A stretch of 64,000 nucleotides of DNA from Austwickia sp. (lineage in GTDB: Bacteria > Actinomycetota > Actinomycetes > Actinomycetales > Dermatophilaceae). This document shows, in pieces, positions 17,572 through 26,144 of the stretch (its first letter is position 1; each line of letters opens with the position of its first letter). The notes beneath the pieces were generated by a model. The model saw only the letters and a program-made list of their open reading frames with translations, searched no databases and was not told where the DNA came from. The DNA lies in contig CP064985.1 of assembly GCA_016699675.1 (NCBI GenBank), positions 1,922,001-1,986,000 of the forward strand, in the 5' to 3' direction. Position numbers and translations under genes: made by a program.

Positions 17572-19475
17572 GGGCGGCCCCCGTCGTCGGTCGGTGTGGT
17601 GGGCTCCGCCGGGTCGGATGTCGCTGCCGGGTCCGGCATCGCTGCCGAGTCCGGCGGCTCACTCTCGTCCGGCAGCTCGCCCGCGTCAGGCACCTCGGCC
17701 GGGGACTCGGCGCCTGCTGGGGCTGCCGCATCGTCCTCGCTGGGCAGGGGCGCGATGGGGGGCAGCTCGCCGTCGGGGCGGTCCTCGAGGTCGATCCGCT
17801 CGATGGTGCGCAGCTGCTCCAGGCTGGGATCCTCCTCGTCGCGCAGGCGCCAGGCGTGCCGGCCGATCGCCTCTTCGAGGGTGTTGCGGGCGAACCGCCC
17901 GTTGCCGAACCCGTCGCCGCGCGGCGTGGCGGCGAGGATCTCGCGGAACCGGGTCACCGCCTCCGGGGCGAGGTCGTAGTCGTTCTTCGCCGCCAGCGAC
18001 TTCAGGATGTCGGTGATCTCGTCGTCGGTGTAATCCTCGAACGTGATCGTCGTGCGGAACCGGCTCGCCAGACCCGGGTTCTGCTCGATGAACTCGGCCA
18101 TCGGCTCCGGGTACCCCGCCACGATCACCACCAGGTCGTCGCGGTGATCCTCCATCTCTTTGACGATGGTGTCCACGGCCTCCTGGGCGTACTGGTCGCC
18201 CTTGAGCGTGTACGCCTCGTCGATGAACAGCACCCCGCCCAGCGCCGATTTGGTGACCTCGATGGTCTTCTGGGCGGTCTGGCCGAGGTAGCCGGCCACC
18301 AGCTCGGACCGGTCCACCTCGACGAGCTGGCCCTTGGCGAGCAGCCCCAGCGCCCGGTAGATGCCGCCGACCAGCCGCGCGACCGTCGTCTTGCCCGTGC
18401 CGGGGTTGCCGACGAAGACCAGGTGCCGAGTGAGCGCCGCGGACTTTAGCCCGGCCTTCTCGCGCTTGGCCTCGATCTTGAGCAGCGCGACCTGCCGGTG
18501 GATCTCCTTCTTGACCGCCGCCAGCCCGATGAGCTCGTCCAGCTCGGCCATCAGCTCGTCGAGGGACTTCTCGGGCTCGGGGGGCTCGGCCGGGGTCGCC
18601 GGGGCGGTCCCGTCCGCGGGTTGGGCGGGCGCCGGTACGCCGTCCGCGGGCTGACTATTCACAGGCGGACCATCCACAGGCTGACCGTTCGTGACCTGCG
18701 CATTGGGTGCCATGGCACCCGAAGGGTTGGTCGTGAGCGGTTCATCGGCCGTCCCCGCGCCGAACGGGTTCGGGAATCCGCGCCGGAGCACGTCGCGGGT
18801 CGCTTCCTGCAGCGCGCTGAGCTGGCCGAGCACCGAGCGGGCATCGAGCTGCGCCTTGTCCAGGCCGGGGATCGCCCCCGCGTTGGGCAGGTCGGACAGG
18901 TCGAAGGGATCCCGGCCCGGGAACCGCGCCGATCCAGCGGCACCCGGCGTACCGCCGCTGCCACCCACGCCACCGGCAGCCACACCGCTCCCGTCGCCCG
19001 GGGGAGCCATGGGCGGGGTCACCGGCGGAGCGCCCTCGCGTGGGAGATTCACCGGCCCCGCCGCGACGCCCGCGGCCGCGAGCTGGGCCTGGCCCGACAC
19101 TGTCGCCTTGCCGACTGCGGTGACCGGGGCCCCGTCGACCGTGCAGGCGGCGACCGCGACCTCGGCAAGCGCCGACGCGTACGCCTTCGCCGCCGCCTGG
19201 CCCGCTTGCCCCGCCAGCCCCGCGAGCAGCGGGGTGGCCCCGGCCGCGTAGCGCCGTCCCCGCGGCGCGTTCTCGAAGAACTCGCCCACCGTGCGGCCCA
19301 CCGCCGCCGCCCAGCCCGCGGGCGCGCCGCTCGGGCCGCCGGTCTCCAGCACGGCCGCCGACAGGGCGAGCCCCTCCGCGCGCGCGGACGGGGCGTCGAG
19401 CCCGGCCCCTTCGCCCGCCGCGACCAGCGCGTCCAGGGCGTCGGCGAGCCGGTTCGTGGGGGCGGGGCCGGTCAT
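17568..19475 (-). CDS. CbbX/SpoVK-type AAA+ ATPase
   Basis: 635 residues. The C-terminal half is a AAA+ domain of the CbbX/SpoVK/EccA group: LIGLAAVKKEIHRQV entry helix, Walker A GNPGTGKTTVARLVG (about 355), pore-like region GQLVEVDRSELVAGYLGQTA, Walker B GGVLFIDEAYTL (about 416), sensor VVIVAGYPEPM and arginine finger region NPGLASRF. Such ATPases remodel protein complexes, for example Rubisco (CbbX) or ESX substrates (EccA). The N-terminal 240 residues are helical and Ala-rich with a Gly/Pro linker. An in-frame GAMAP element sits at about residues 244-269, just before the ATPase domain. ATG 19475. The Asp/Pro-rich C-terminal tail (ADPAATSDPAEPTTP) is low complexity. The client in this block is unknown; the membrane protein or TelA protein are candidates. 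Confidence 0.9.
   Translation of the reverse strand: MTGPAPTNRLADALDALVAAGEGAGLDAPSARAEGLALSAAVLETGGPSGAPAGWAAAVGRTVGEFFENAPRGRRYAAGATPLLAGLAGQAGQAAAKAYASALAEVAVAACTVDGAPVTAVGKATVSGQAQLAAAGVAAGPVNLPREGAPPVTPPMAPPGDGSGVAAGGVGGSGGTPGAAGSARFPGRDPFDLSDLPNAGAIPGLDKAQLDARSVLGQLSALQEATRDVLRRGFPNPFGAGTADEPLTTNPSGAMAPNAQVTNGQPVDGPPVNSQPADGVPAPAQPADGTAPATPAEPPEPEKSLDELMAELDELIGLAAVKKEIHRQVALLKIEAKREKAGLKSAALTRHLVFVGNPGTGKTTVARLVGGIYRALGLLAKGQLVEVDRSELVAGYLGQTAQKTIEVTKSALGGVLFIDEAYTLKGDQYAQEAVDTIVKEMEDHRDDLVVIVAGYPEPMAEFIEQNPGLASRFRTTITFEDYTDDEITDILKSLAAKNDYDLAPEAVTRFREILAATPRGDGFGNGRFARNTLEEAIGRHAWRLRDEEDPSLEQLRTIERIDLEDRPDGELPPIAPLPSEDDAAAPAGAESPAEVPDAGELPDESEPPDSAAMPDPAATSDPAEPTTPTDDGGRP
18669..18742. 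repeat. GAMAP palindromic element, copy 4 (inside AAA ATPase gene)
   Basis: CCATCCACAGG at 18670-18680, arm GACCGTTCGTGACC, centre GGTGCCATGGCACC, arm GGTCGTGAGCGGT. The boundary word is partly duplicated upstream (TATTCACAGG at 18656-18665). In frame; encodes TTNPSGAMAPNAQVTNGQP in the linker before the ATPase domain. Confidence 0.9.
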
Positions 19476-19575
19476 CGGGTGTCCTTCCTGCCGCGCGCGG
19501 CAGCTCGGCTGGCGCGGTGCGCCAAGGGTCGCCAGGCCGTACGTCGGGGGCCGTCGAGGTCCGCGGCCTGATCCG

Positions 19576-20457
19576 TCATGGCCATGACGGCGGGGCCAGC
19601 CGCTGCGGTTCCGGCGACCCCGGGTCTGGGCTGTCGAGGTCGAGCATCGACCGGGCCGGTGGCGCGGGGGGCGGGGCCGGTTCCGGGGCGCCGGATCCCG
19701 GCGGTGTCCCCGGTGGTGCTGGCGTCGGCGCCTCGGCCTGGACCGGCTCGGCGTCGGCCGCCTCGGGCTCCGGTTCGGGGACAGCGGCCGGCGCTGGTGC
19801 CGCAGTCGCGGGATCGGTCGCAGCCGCAGCCGCAGCCGCCGCCGCAGCCGCAGCCGCAGCCGCCGGTTCGGCGGGCGTGCTCTCGGGCGCCCCTGGGGTC
19901 TCGCCGAGCATGCCGGGCGGGGGCGGCACGGCGTACGACGTACCGACGTTCAGCTCGCCCCCCGTCGAGGCGTGCCCGAACTTCTCCTCCAGGAACCGCC
20001 CGTGCGCCACGAGCGCCGTCGCGTCGTCGCGGCACACCGCGTCGAAGACCTGGTCCATCGTCGCGCCGAGCAGGTCGAGCTGATCGACCAGCACCATCAA
20101 CGACGTACGCCCGCCGTCCACCGGCCGGCTGTCGGCGAACCGGCGCGGCAGTCGCAGGTAGCCCCCGAGCGCCTCGGGCAGGTAGTCGGTGGCGGTGGCG
20201 ACGACGGAGTACGCGCTCGCGCTGCCGCGGATCGTCCCGAGCCGGGGCACCGTGTCGCGGACGACGTGGGTGACCCGCTCGACGCGCGCCGTGACGCAGC
20301 TCGGCACGGCCCCGCCGGCCACCATCGCCTCCACCCGGTCCAGCGCCGCGCCCAGGTCGTCCCGGGTGGGGGCCGGCGGCGTGGGTGGCGCGGCCGGCTC
20401 GGGCGCGGGCTTGTCCCCGCCCCCGCCGAGCTTGGCGAAGAAATCCCCCAGCGCCAT
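19576..20457 (-). CDS. Hypothetical protein next to TelA, with poly-Ala tract
   Basis: 293 residues. Residues about 30-165 form a helical domain (LDRVEAMVAGGAVPSCVTAR; TATDYLPEALGGYLRLPRRF; VDQLDLLGATMDQVFDAVC) and the rest is low complexity with fourteen or more consecutive alanines, from GCAGCC repeats at 19817-19865, and a Pro/Ala tail. I do not recognise it firmly. In Firmicutes TelA genes are commonly paired with XpaC-family genes, and a helical domain of this size next to TelA makes a distant XpaC-like protein conceivable. It lies 109 bases after telA and 100 bases before the AAA gene, the two loosest junctions in this part of the block. ATG 20457. Confidence 0.7.
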   Translation of the reverse strand: MALGDFFAKLGGGGDKPAPEPAAPPTPPAPTRDDLGAALDRVEAMVAGGAVPSCVTARVERVTHVVRDTVPRLGTIRGSASAYSVVATATDYLPEALGGYLRLPRRFADSRPVDGGRTSLMVLVDQLDLLGATMDQVFDAVCRDDATALVAHGRFLEEKFGHASTGGELNVGTSYAVPPPPGMLGETPGAPESTPAEPAAAAAAAAAAAAAAATDPATAAPAPAAVPEPEPEAADAEPVQAEAPTPAPPGTPPGSGAPEPAPPPAPPARSMLDLDSPDPGSPEPQRLAPPSWP

Positions 20458-20566
20458 CAGTGCCCTTCCCCTCGCCTGGTCCCGCTCGCCCGGTCAGCGT
20501 CGTCTCGCGTCGTCCGCTCGCCTGGTCCAGCCTCGCCCACCCCGCGTCGTCTCGCCTGTCGGCGCC

Positions 20567-21799
20567 TCAGCGCGGCGACCGGCCGCCGAGGTCGAGCGCG
20601 CCGCTGCCGAGTCGCATGTCGTGCTTCTGCACCCGGTCGAGATACGTCTGGCTCTTGGCGACCTCGGTCTCCAGGACGCCGATGGTCTGCGCCATCGAGT
20701 CCAGCGCCTGCACCCGGAACTGATCGATCGCGTCCATGGTCTGGTAGATATTCGAGAACGCCGCCTGCAGCTGCGGCAGCCCGATCGTCGCCGAGGCCGC
20801 CTGCTCCTGGATCTTCACGGAGTTGTCCCGAAGCATGACCGAGGTCGACTCGATGAGGTTGCTCGTCGTCTGGTTCAGCGCGGTGATCTGCTCCAGCACC
20901 AGCTTCTGGTTGTTCAGCGCCTGGGCCACGATGATCGCCGTGCGCAGCGCCGAGACCGTCGTGGTGGTCGCCCGGTCGACGCCCTTGATGAGCTCCAAGT
21001 TGTTCTTGATGACGATGTCGATCGCCAGATAGTTCTGAATCGAGACGGCCAGCTGCGTCAGCAGGTCCTGGTGCTTCTGCCGCACATAGAACAGGACGTC
21101 CTCGCGCAGCGCCTTCGCCTTCTCCGGGTCGGTCATGTCCAGCTCGGCGGCCTGGGCGGCGAGCTTGGCGTCGAGGCGCTCGGCGATGTAGACGTACTGG
21201 TTCAGCCGCCCCATCGTCGTCCAGAGCTGCTGCTTCTCCATGTTGAGGGCGGCGTTGTCCTTGGCGAGCTCGTCCTGGCCGGAGCGCAGCGCGTGCAGGA
21301 TCCCGTCGAGGTGGGACTGCGCCGACTCGTACTTGCGGAAGTAGTCGGTCAGCTTGTCGCCCATCGGGATCATCCCGAGGATCTTGCGCGCGCCCTTGGC
21401 CTTGCCGGGGTCGAGGTCCTCGACCGTACGCCGCAGGTCGACCAGCGTCTTGCCGACCTTGCTCTCCTTGGAGACGCCGCCCTCCTGCAGGGCCTTGACC
21501 GGCGACTTCAGCAGCCGGTTCGAGCTCTCGGCCGCCTGGCGGATGTCGACGTCGCCCATGGTGCGGATGTCGGCGGCGCGCGCCTCGAACTCGGGGCTCT
21601 TCGTCGCTGCGGCGTTGAGCCCGGTGAGGAAGGACTCGACCTTCTGGTCCAGCTGCGGGGCCACGGCGGGGTCGACGGCGGGGGCCATCTTCGGCGCGGC
21701 GGTCGCGGTGACGGCCTGGGCCGGCGGGGGCGCCTCGAGCGTGAGCACCGAGGGGGCCGTGGCGGCCATGCCGGGCGGCGGCTGCAGCGGTTGGGTCAT
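20567..21799 (-). CDS. TelA-family (toxic anion resistance) protein
   Basis: 410 residues from ATG 21799. TelA family: mostly helical, with the conserved RKILGMIPMGDKLTDYFRKY, LDGILHALRSGQDEL and IQNYLAIDIVIKNNLELIKGVDRATTTTV regions. TelA proteins are linked to tellurite and other toxic-anion resistance and to envelope stress, but the biochemical activity is unclear. It is the first gene of the block, so its promoter probably lies in 21800-22000. Two starts have good ribosome-binding sites: ATG 21799 with GGAG, and GTG 21859 (VNSGSAPRAAG) with GGAGG five bases upstream; the shorter form is preferred because the extra 20 residues are low complexity. The N-terminal 60 residues are Pro/Ala-rich. 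Confidence 0.9.
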   Translation of the reverse strand: MTQPLQPPPGMAATAPSVLTLEAPPPAQAVTATAAPKMAPAVDPAVAPQLDQKVESFLTGLNAAATKSPEFEARAADIRTMGDVDIRQAAESSNRLLKSPVKALQEGGVSKESKVGKTLVDLRRTVEDLDPGKAKGARKILGMIPMGDKLTDYFRKYESAQSHLDGILHALRSGQDELAKDNAALNMEKQQLWTTMGRLNQYVYIAERLDAKLAAQAAELDMTDPEKAKALREDVLFYVRQKHQDLLTQLAVSIQNYLAIDIVIKNNLELIKGVDRATTTTVSALRTAIIVAQALNNQKLVLEQITALNQTTSNLIESTSVMLRDNSVKIQEQAASATIGLPQLQAAFSNIYQTMDAIDQFRVQALDSMAQTIGVLETEVAKSQTYLDRVQKHDMRLGSGALDLGGRSPR

Positions 21800-22000
21800 C
21801 TCGTCTCCGTCCTCGTCTGGCGTCCCGGCGGCTCTGGGGGCCGACCCCGAGTTCACGGACACCTCCCTCATTCAAACCGGTCTGCGGCGTCGGGTCCACC
21901 GAGACTCCCGGGTTGTCCACACCCGAGCGGGTTCCGGGCGTCGGCGCGGCCTCCCTGTGGACGGGCCCCGCCCGGCCGTACGTCGTCGCACGCTGACCCC

Positions 22001-22348
22001 ATGACTGTGTCCTCGCTCCGTTTCGATCCCCTGGAGGCCGCCCGCCGCCGGGCCGCCCAGGAGGCACTCGCGGCCGCCACCCAGCTCGCCGCGCAGGCGA
22101 CCGAGCTCCGCCGGGACCGGGACCGTCTCGTGCGTGCCCTCGACGCCGTGCGGTGGCGCTCCGACGCCGCCCGGGCCTGTCGGGAGGAGGGGTCTCGGCT
22201 GGCCGGCCTGTTGGCCCGCGCGGCGGACGCGTGCGCGCAGGCCGGCGACGCGGCGCGAGCCGCCGGCGAGCGGCTGTCGGGTGAGCAGCTGGCGGGCGGG
22301 CTGCCGGCGGGCGGGCTGCCGGCGGGCCGGTCGGGTGGCCCCTCGTGA
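22001..22348 (+). CDS. Small helical hypothetical protein
   Basis: 115 residues, not recognised. ATG 22001 begins MTVSSLRFDPLEAARRRAAQ and continues as one long charged Ala/Arg helix likely to form a coiled coil, ending in a Gly/Leu/Ala repeat (QLAGGLPAGGLPAGRSG) encoded by a short direct repeat at 22289-22325. Its TGA overlaps the GTG of the following hydrolase gene (GTGA). The size and helical content are reminiscent of the small partner proteins of WXG100/ESX-type pairs, but no WXG motif is present (RWRSD is the nearest). Divergent from telA. Confidence 0.7.
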   Translation: MTVSSLRFDPLEAARRRAAQEALAAATQLAAQATELRRDRDRLVRALDAVRWRSDAARACREEGSRLAGLLARAADACAQAGDAARAAGERLSGEQLAGGLPAGGLPAGRSGGPS

Positions 22349-23835
22349 GCACGCCAGCGCACCCCGCGATGCCGGCGCGCGCACCGCGGCCCCCCGTCCC
22401 CACGCCGCTCGCGGGGGAGTGGACGGTCCACGGCGGCACCGACGTCGACGTCGACGACCTGTACGCCCTCTCCACCACCTGCCGTCTCCTCGCCACCGCC
22501 ACGGATCGCGTCGCTTCGCAGGTGGCGACGGCCTGCCTGCGTGCCGAGGCGGCCCTCGCGCTGGCGACGCTGGGCAGCGTCGGGCGGGGTCCCGACCTCG
22601 GTGCGCTCGGGCGGGCCCCGGGCGCCGCGTCGGCGCTGCTGACGGCGTCCGCCCTGCCGGCCGGCGCCGCGGCGGGACTCGCCGCGCTGGGGTTGCGGGT
22701 GGTGTGGGCCGCGGACCGGTACGTCGACGCCGAGTCCGGCGCCGCGGCGGCGGTGCGGGAGGCGGGCCAGGCGCTGGGGTACGTCGAGCGGCTCGCCGGC
22801 CGCAAGCCGGTCGCGGGGCGGGTCGCCGACGGGGGCGCCCCACCCGACTCGGTGCTCGACCCCGGCGCCGAGGCGGACGCCTGCGTCGAGGCCGTCGGCG
22901 GAGCGCGGTCCACCGCCGACGCCGGCTCGCCGGCCGCCGCTGGCTCGCTGGCCGACGCAGACTCGCTGCCCGAGCTGGCGGCCGGCCCACTCGCCGCCCT
23001 GTACCCGCGTCGCACCGCCACCGTCGGGCCCGCCACCGACCTCGGCGAGGTGCCGCCGCCCCGTGGCGTCGCCGGCCTGCTTGCGCTGGTCGCCGGGCGG
23101 GCCGGGACCGGCCCGCCGCCGCCCGGCCGGGTCGACGTCGTCGCCGTGCGCACCTCGGATGCCGAGGGCAGACCCCGCACGGCGTACGTCGTGGCGCTCC
23201 CCGGCACCACCGATTGGTCGCCCCCGGGGCGGACCGCCGACCCCGCACACGTGCGGACCCTGCAGGCGAACCTGCAGCTCATGTCGGGCAACGCCACGGC
23301 GGAGGTCGCGGCCCTACCGGAGGCCCTCGCCGCGGCGGGCGTCCCGGCCGGGGCCACCGTCGTCCTCGTCGGGCACAGCCAGGGCGGGATGACCGCGCGG
23401 GCGGCGGCGGCCGACCCGCTATTGCTGGCGCGCTACCGGGTCGGTGGCGTGCTGACGGCGGGATCGCCGACCGGGGCGATGGCCGCACCGGCCCCCGGCG
23501 TACCGGTGCTCGCCCTGGAAAACGCGGGCGACGGCGTCCCCGCGCTCGACGGCCGCCGCAATCTCGACGGCGAGTCCCGCAGCACCGTCACCTTCGCCCC
23601 GGCCGACGGCCCGACGGAGCCGGGCGCGCGGCCACCGGACCTGCCCGCACCAGGGGCACACGACCTCGACGGCTATGTCGCGGCGGCAGCCCGGGTGGAC
23701 CAGGAGCACGACCCGCGGGCGGCGTCGTTCGTGGGGCGAATGCGCGAGCTGGGCGTGGCCGCGCCGTCAGCCTCCGGAACCGGCGGGGCCACGGCCACGA
23801 TCACGAGGGTGGAGTTGCGGCTGGCGCCGGCGTGA
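22345..23835 (+). CDS. Alpha/beta-hydrolase with helical N-terminal domain
   Basis: 496 residues, GTG start coupled to the preceding gene. Residues about 25-150 are a helical, Ala-rich domain of WXG100/PE-like character (LATATDRVASQVATACLRAE) that could mark it as a substrate of a type VII-like secretion route. The C-terminal domain is an alpha/beta hydrolase: VALPGTTDWSPPG oxyanion-loop strand, the nucleophile elbow VLVGHSQGGMTARAAA with the catalytic Ser near residue 343, VGGVLTAGSPTG and a late acid/His region (ENAGDGVPALDGR, GAHDLDGYV). No signal peptide. Substrate unknown; lipase/esterase is the likely class. The nearby CbbX/EccA-type ATPase is compatible with secretion, but this is inference. 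Confidence 0.75.
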   Translation: MSTPAHPAMPARAPRPPVPTPLAGEWTVHGGTDVDVDDLYALSTTCRLLATATDRVASQVATACLRAEAALALATLGSVGRGPDLGALGRAPGAASALLTASALPAGAAAGLAALGLRVVWAADRYVDAESGAAAAVREAGQALGYVERLAGRKPVAGRVADGGAPPDSVLDPGAEADACVEAVGGARSTADAGSPAAAGSLADADSLPELAAGPLAALYPRRTATVGPATDLGEVPPPRGVAGLLALVAGRAGTGPPPPGRVDVVAVRTSDAEGRPRTAYVVALPGTTDWSPPGRTADPAHVRTLQANLQLMSGNATAEVAALPEALAAAGVPAGATVVLVGHSQGGMTARAAAADPLLLARYRVGGVLTAGSPTGAMAAPAPGVPVLALENAGDGVPALDGRRNLDGESRSTVTFAPADGPTEPGARPPDLPAPGAHDLDGYVAAAARVDQEHDPRAASFVGRMRELGVAAPSASGTGGATATITRVELRLAPA

Positions 23836-23883
23836 GAGTGTGGAGGGGTCGAGACGCCGTACGCCGAGGAGAGGACGCCGCCG

Positions 23884-24495
23884 ATGACGCCCCGGATGAT
23901 CCGCCCGGTGCCGCAGCCGGCCGCCCGCCACGCCGCCATTTCCGCCGTCGTCCGCGGTACCGCAGACCGCAGCGCAGGCCGCGCCGGCCGCCGAGTCGCC
24001 GCCACCACGCTGACGGTCGTGGCGCTCGCGGGCGCACTGGCCGCCTGCTCGGATGAGCATGCTGCGACCGGTAGCGGAACGACGAGCAGCTCGCGGGCCG
24101 CGACCAGCACCCCTCCGCCTGGGTCCGGCGCGACCGCGCCGGGCATCACCGCGACGTCGCTGCCGCCGATCCTGCCGACCGGCTCCACGAAGGCCAATGT
24201 GGCGTGCCGCAAGATGTACCCGCTCATCACGGAACCGGTGACCGCCTGGAACACGGCCTCCACCGGCGACGCGGCCGCCGCCGGGAAGGCCGCCGACGCG
24301 ATGACGAAGGCCGCGGCCGCCATCGCGCCCGTCGCCAAGGAGAGCGAGGACACCCGCCTGATCCAGCTCACCGACGCGGTCGCCACCCAGCTCAAGGCCG
24401 TCGCGGCGGACTACGGCAGCAACAAGGACGTCGACGGGGCCGCCCTCACCGAGGCACAGACGGACCTGTGGACCTACTGCCAGTCCGCCCAGTAA
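23884..24495 (+). CDS. Putative lipoprotein
   Basis: 203 residues. An N-terminal basic region is followed by a hydrophobic stretch ending in a lipobox (VVALAGALAACSDE, Cys near residue 55), so the mature protein is probably anchored to the outer face of the membrane. A Ser/Thr/Pro linker follows, then a helical domain with two cysteines (CRKMYPLITEP; the final WTYCQSAQ). GGAGAGGA lies upstream of ATG 23884. An internal start nearer the hydrophobic region is possible, as 38 residues before it is long for a signal sequence. Function unknown. Confidence 0.75.
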   Translation: MTPRMIRPVPQPAARHAAISAVVRGTADRSAGRAGRRVAATTLTVVALAGALAACSDEHAATGSGTTSSSRAATSTPPPGSGATAPGITATSLPPILPTGSTKANVACRKMYPLITEPVTAWNTASTGDAAAAGKAADAMTKAAAAIAPVAKESEDTRLIQLTDAVATQLKAVAADYGSNKDVDGAALTEAQTDLWTYCQSAQ

Positions 24496-24561
24496 CCACC
24501 CTGGCCGGCTGTGAACCGCCCGGGGGTGTGAGCTGTCGGTCGAACGACGTACCGTAGCCCC

Positions 24562-25959
24562 GTGGACCCCCGGGAGCCGATCGAGAAGACCCGAGGCCTT
24601 CGGCTGCCGCGGTTCCTGCGCCCCCGCGAAGAGCACGCGCCGCCGCCGCACCAGGGCCCCGCGACCGCCCCGGAAGACGCGCTGCGTTATGCGGCCGCGA
24701 TCGCCGGCCGACTGCTGATCGTCATCGCGTTCTTCTATGTCCTGCTCCTGCTCCTCAACCAGATCAGCCTGGTCACGATCACGATCACCGTCGCGATCAT
24801 GCTCAGCGCCATCCTTCGCCCGCTGGTGAATTCGGCCGTCCACGCGGGATTTCCGCGACCGTTGGCCGCGCCCGTCGTGTTCCTGCTCGGGGTGGGCTCG
24901 ATCGGCATCGCGATGTGGTTCGTCGTCAGCCAGATCACGGCCAACATGGACACGATCACCACCCGCCTACAGGAGGCGAGCGCGGCGATCCTCGGCTGGC
25001 TGCAGAACGGCCCGGCGCACATGTCCCCCGAGCAGGCCAACAACGCCTATACCGATCTCGCGGGCCGGCTGACCAACGCCCGCGGCGACCTCGCGTCGGG
25101 CGCGTTGGCGACGGCGACCAGCGTCGTCGGCATCATCACCGGGTCGATCCTGTGCCTGTTCGCCCTGCTCTTCCTGCTGCTCGACGACGGCACCATCTGG
25201 AACTGGGTGGTCGGCCTGTTCCCGAGCCGGGAGCAGCCGCGCATCCTCGTCGCCGGCGCCGTCGCCTGGCGCACGCTCGTCGCCTACATGCGCAGCACGA
25301 TCGTGCTGGCCCTCATCAACGCGCTCACGATGGTCCCGATCATGATGTTCGCCGCGATGGACCTCGTGGTGCCGCTGGCGGTGCTGCTGTTCATCGGGTC
25401 GCTGATCCCCATGATCGGCATGCTCGCGGCCGGGGCGGTCCTCATGCTGGTCGCGCTGGTCATGCAGGGGCCCGTCACGGCACTGGTCATGGGGATCGCG
25501 CTGTTCCTCGTGATTCAGCTGGAGGGCAACCTGCTCAACCCGTACATCCTCGGCAAGGCCGTCAGCATCCACCCGCTCGCGATCCTCGCCACCGTCACGG
25601 GCGGCACCCTCGTGGGGGGACCGTTCGGGGCCTTCGTCGCCGTACCGTTCGTCGCCATCATCAACAACGTGCTCACCGCCGTGCGGGGCTCCGCGGCCGA
25701 ACAGGGCGCGGCCGCGCCGGCGCCGGAGATGGTCCGCGCCGGGTCGGTGGTCGAGGAGGCGATGGAGGAGACCGGGGGATCCACGACAGCGCACGGTGCG
25801 CCCGGCGTACCGGCCTCCTCCGGGCCGCCCGCACACCTCCCCCCGGCCAAGACCGGCCCGGGGTCGGGGAAGACCGCCGCCGGCGGGCCCGGGCATCCCG
25901 AGGCCGGGGCGGGCGAGGGCGGAGCCGCTTCGGGGGTCATCGGCGAGGTCGCGCGCTGA
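24562..25959 (+). CDS. AI-2E family transporter (PerM/YdiK-like)
   Basis: 465-residue integral membrane protein of the AI-2E/PerM family. Members include putative exporters of signalling molecules and Na+(Li+)/H+ antiporters, so the name does not fix the substrate. The architecture is typical: an N-terminal helix cluster (LLIVIAFFYVLLLLLNQI; LAAPVVFLLGVGSIGIAMWF), a soluble insertion with LQNGP, and a C-terminal cluster with the conserved GSLIPMIGMLAAGAVLM, QLEGNLLNPYILGKAVSIHPL and GPFGAFVAVPFVAIINNVL. The C-terminal 90 residues are hydrophilic and Gly/Pro/Ala-rich. GTG 24562. A second member of the family lies at 55210-56613, sharing the QxEGxxLxP and SxxHPLA motifs. Confidence 0.92.
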   Translation: MDPREPIEKTRGLRLPRFLRPREEHAPPPHQGPATAPEDALRYAAAIAGRLLIVIAFFYVLLLLLNQISLVTITITVAIMLSAILRPLVNSAVHAGFPRPLAAPVVFLLGVGSIGIAMWFVVSQITANMDTITTRLQEASAAILGWLQNGPAHMSPEQANNAYTDLAGRLTNARGDLASGALATATSVVGIITGSILCLFALLFLLLDDGTIWNWVVGLFPSREQPRILVAGAVAWRTLVAYMRSTIVLALINALTMVPIMMFAAMDLVVPLAVLLFIGSLIPMIGMLAAGAVLMLVALVMQGPVTALVMGIALFLVIQLEGNLLNPYILGKAVSIHPLAILATVTGGTLVGGPFGAFVAVPFVAIINNVLTAVRGSAAEQGAAAPAPEMVRAGSVVEEAMEETGGSTTAHGAPGVPASSGPPAHLPPAKTGPGSGKTAAGGPGHPEAGAGEGGAASGVIGEVAR

Positions 25960-26036
25960 CGCGCCCTCCCGGGCAAGCACGCCGTACGGCGTCGCGGGGC
26001 CGTCGACGCCGGCCCAATGTCACGAAATATCTTCTC

Positions 26037-26130
26037 CGGCAGAGGTTTCCAGGTATGTGCCTACAGGTCTGCCGTGGGGTGCCGATGTAGGGAGCATCGG
26101 GGCACTGCACCCCACGTGCAACCCACGGCA
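26037..26130 (+). promoter_or_regulatory. Structured 5' leader with competing stems
   Basis: Directly upstream of the gene at 26145. Perfect pairings seen: CGGCAGA (26037-26043) with TCTGCCG (26068-26074); TGCCGTGGG (26070-26078) with CCCACGGCA (26122-26130); GTGGGGTGC (26074-26082) with GCACCCCAC (26107-26115); and an inner CCGATG/CATCGG (26082-26087 / 26094-26099) closing a 7-base loop. The first three share bases and exclude each other, as in riboswitches or attenuators. The ribosome-binding site AGAAGGAG starts immediately after the last stem. An AT-rich stretch (GAAATATCTTC, 26023-26033) could be the -10 region. No known riboswitch class was recognised. Confidence 0.5.
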
Positions 26131-26144
26131 AGAAGGAGCCCGAC

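Noticed and set aside
19472..20035. 187-codon frame overlapping the poly-Ala protein gene and touching the AAA start by ATGA
   Set aside because: Its product is an Arg/Gly-rich shifted reading of the poly-Ala gene; the 293-residue frame has the better protein character.
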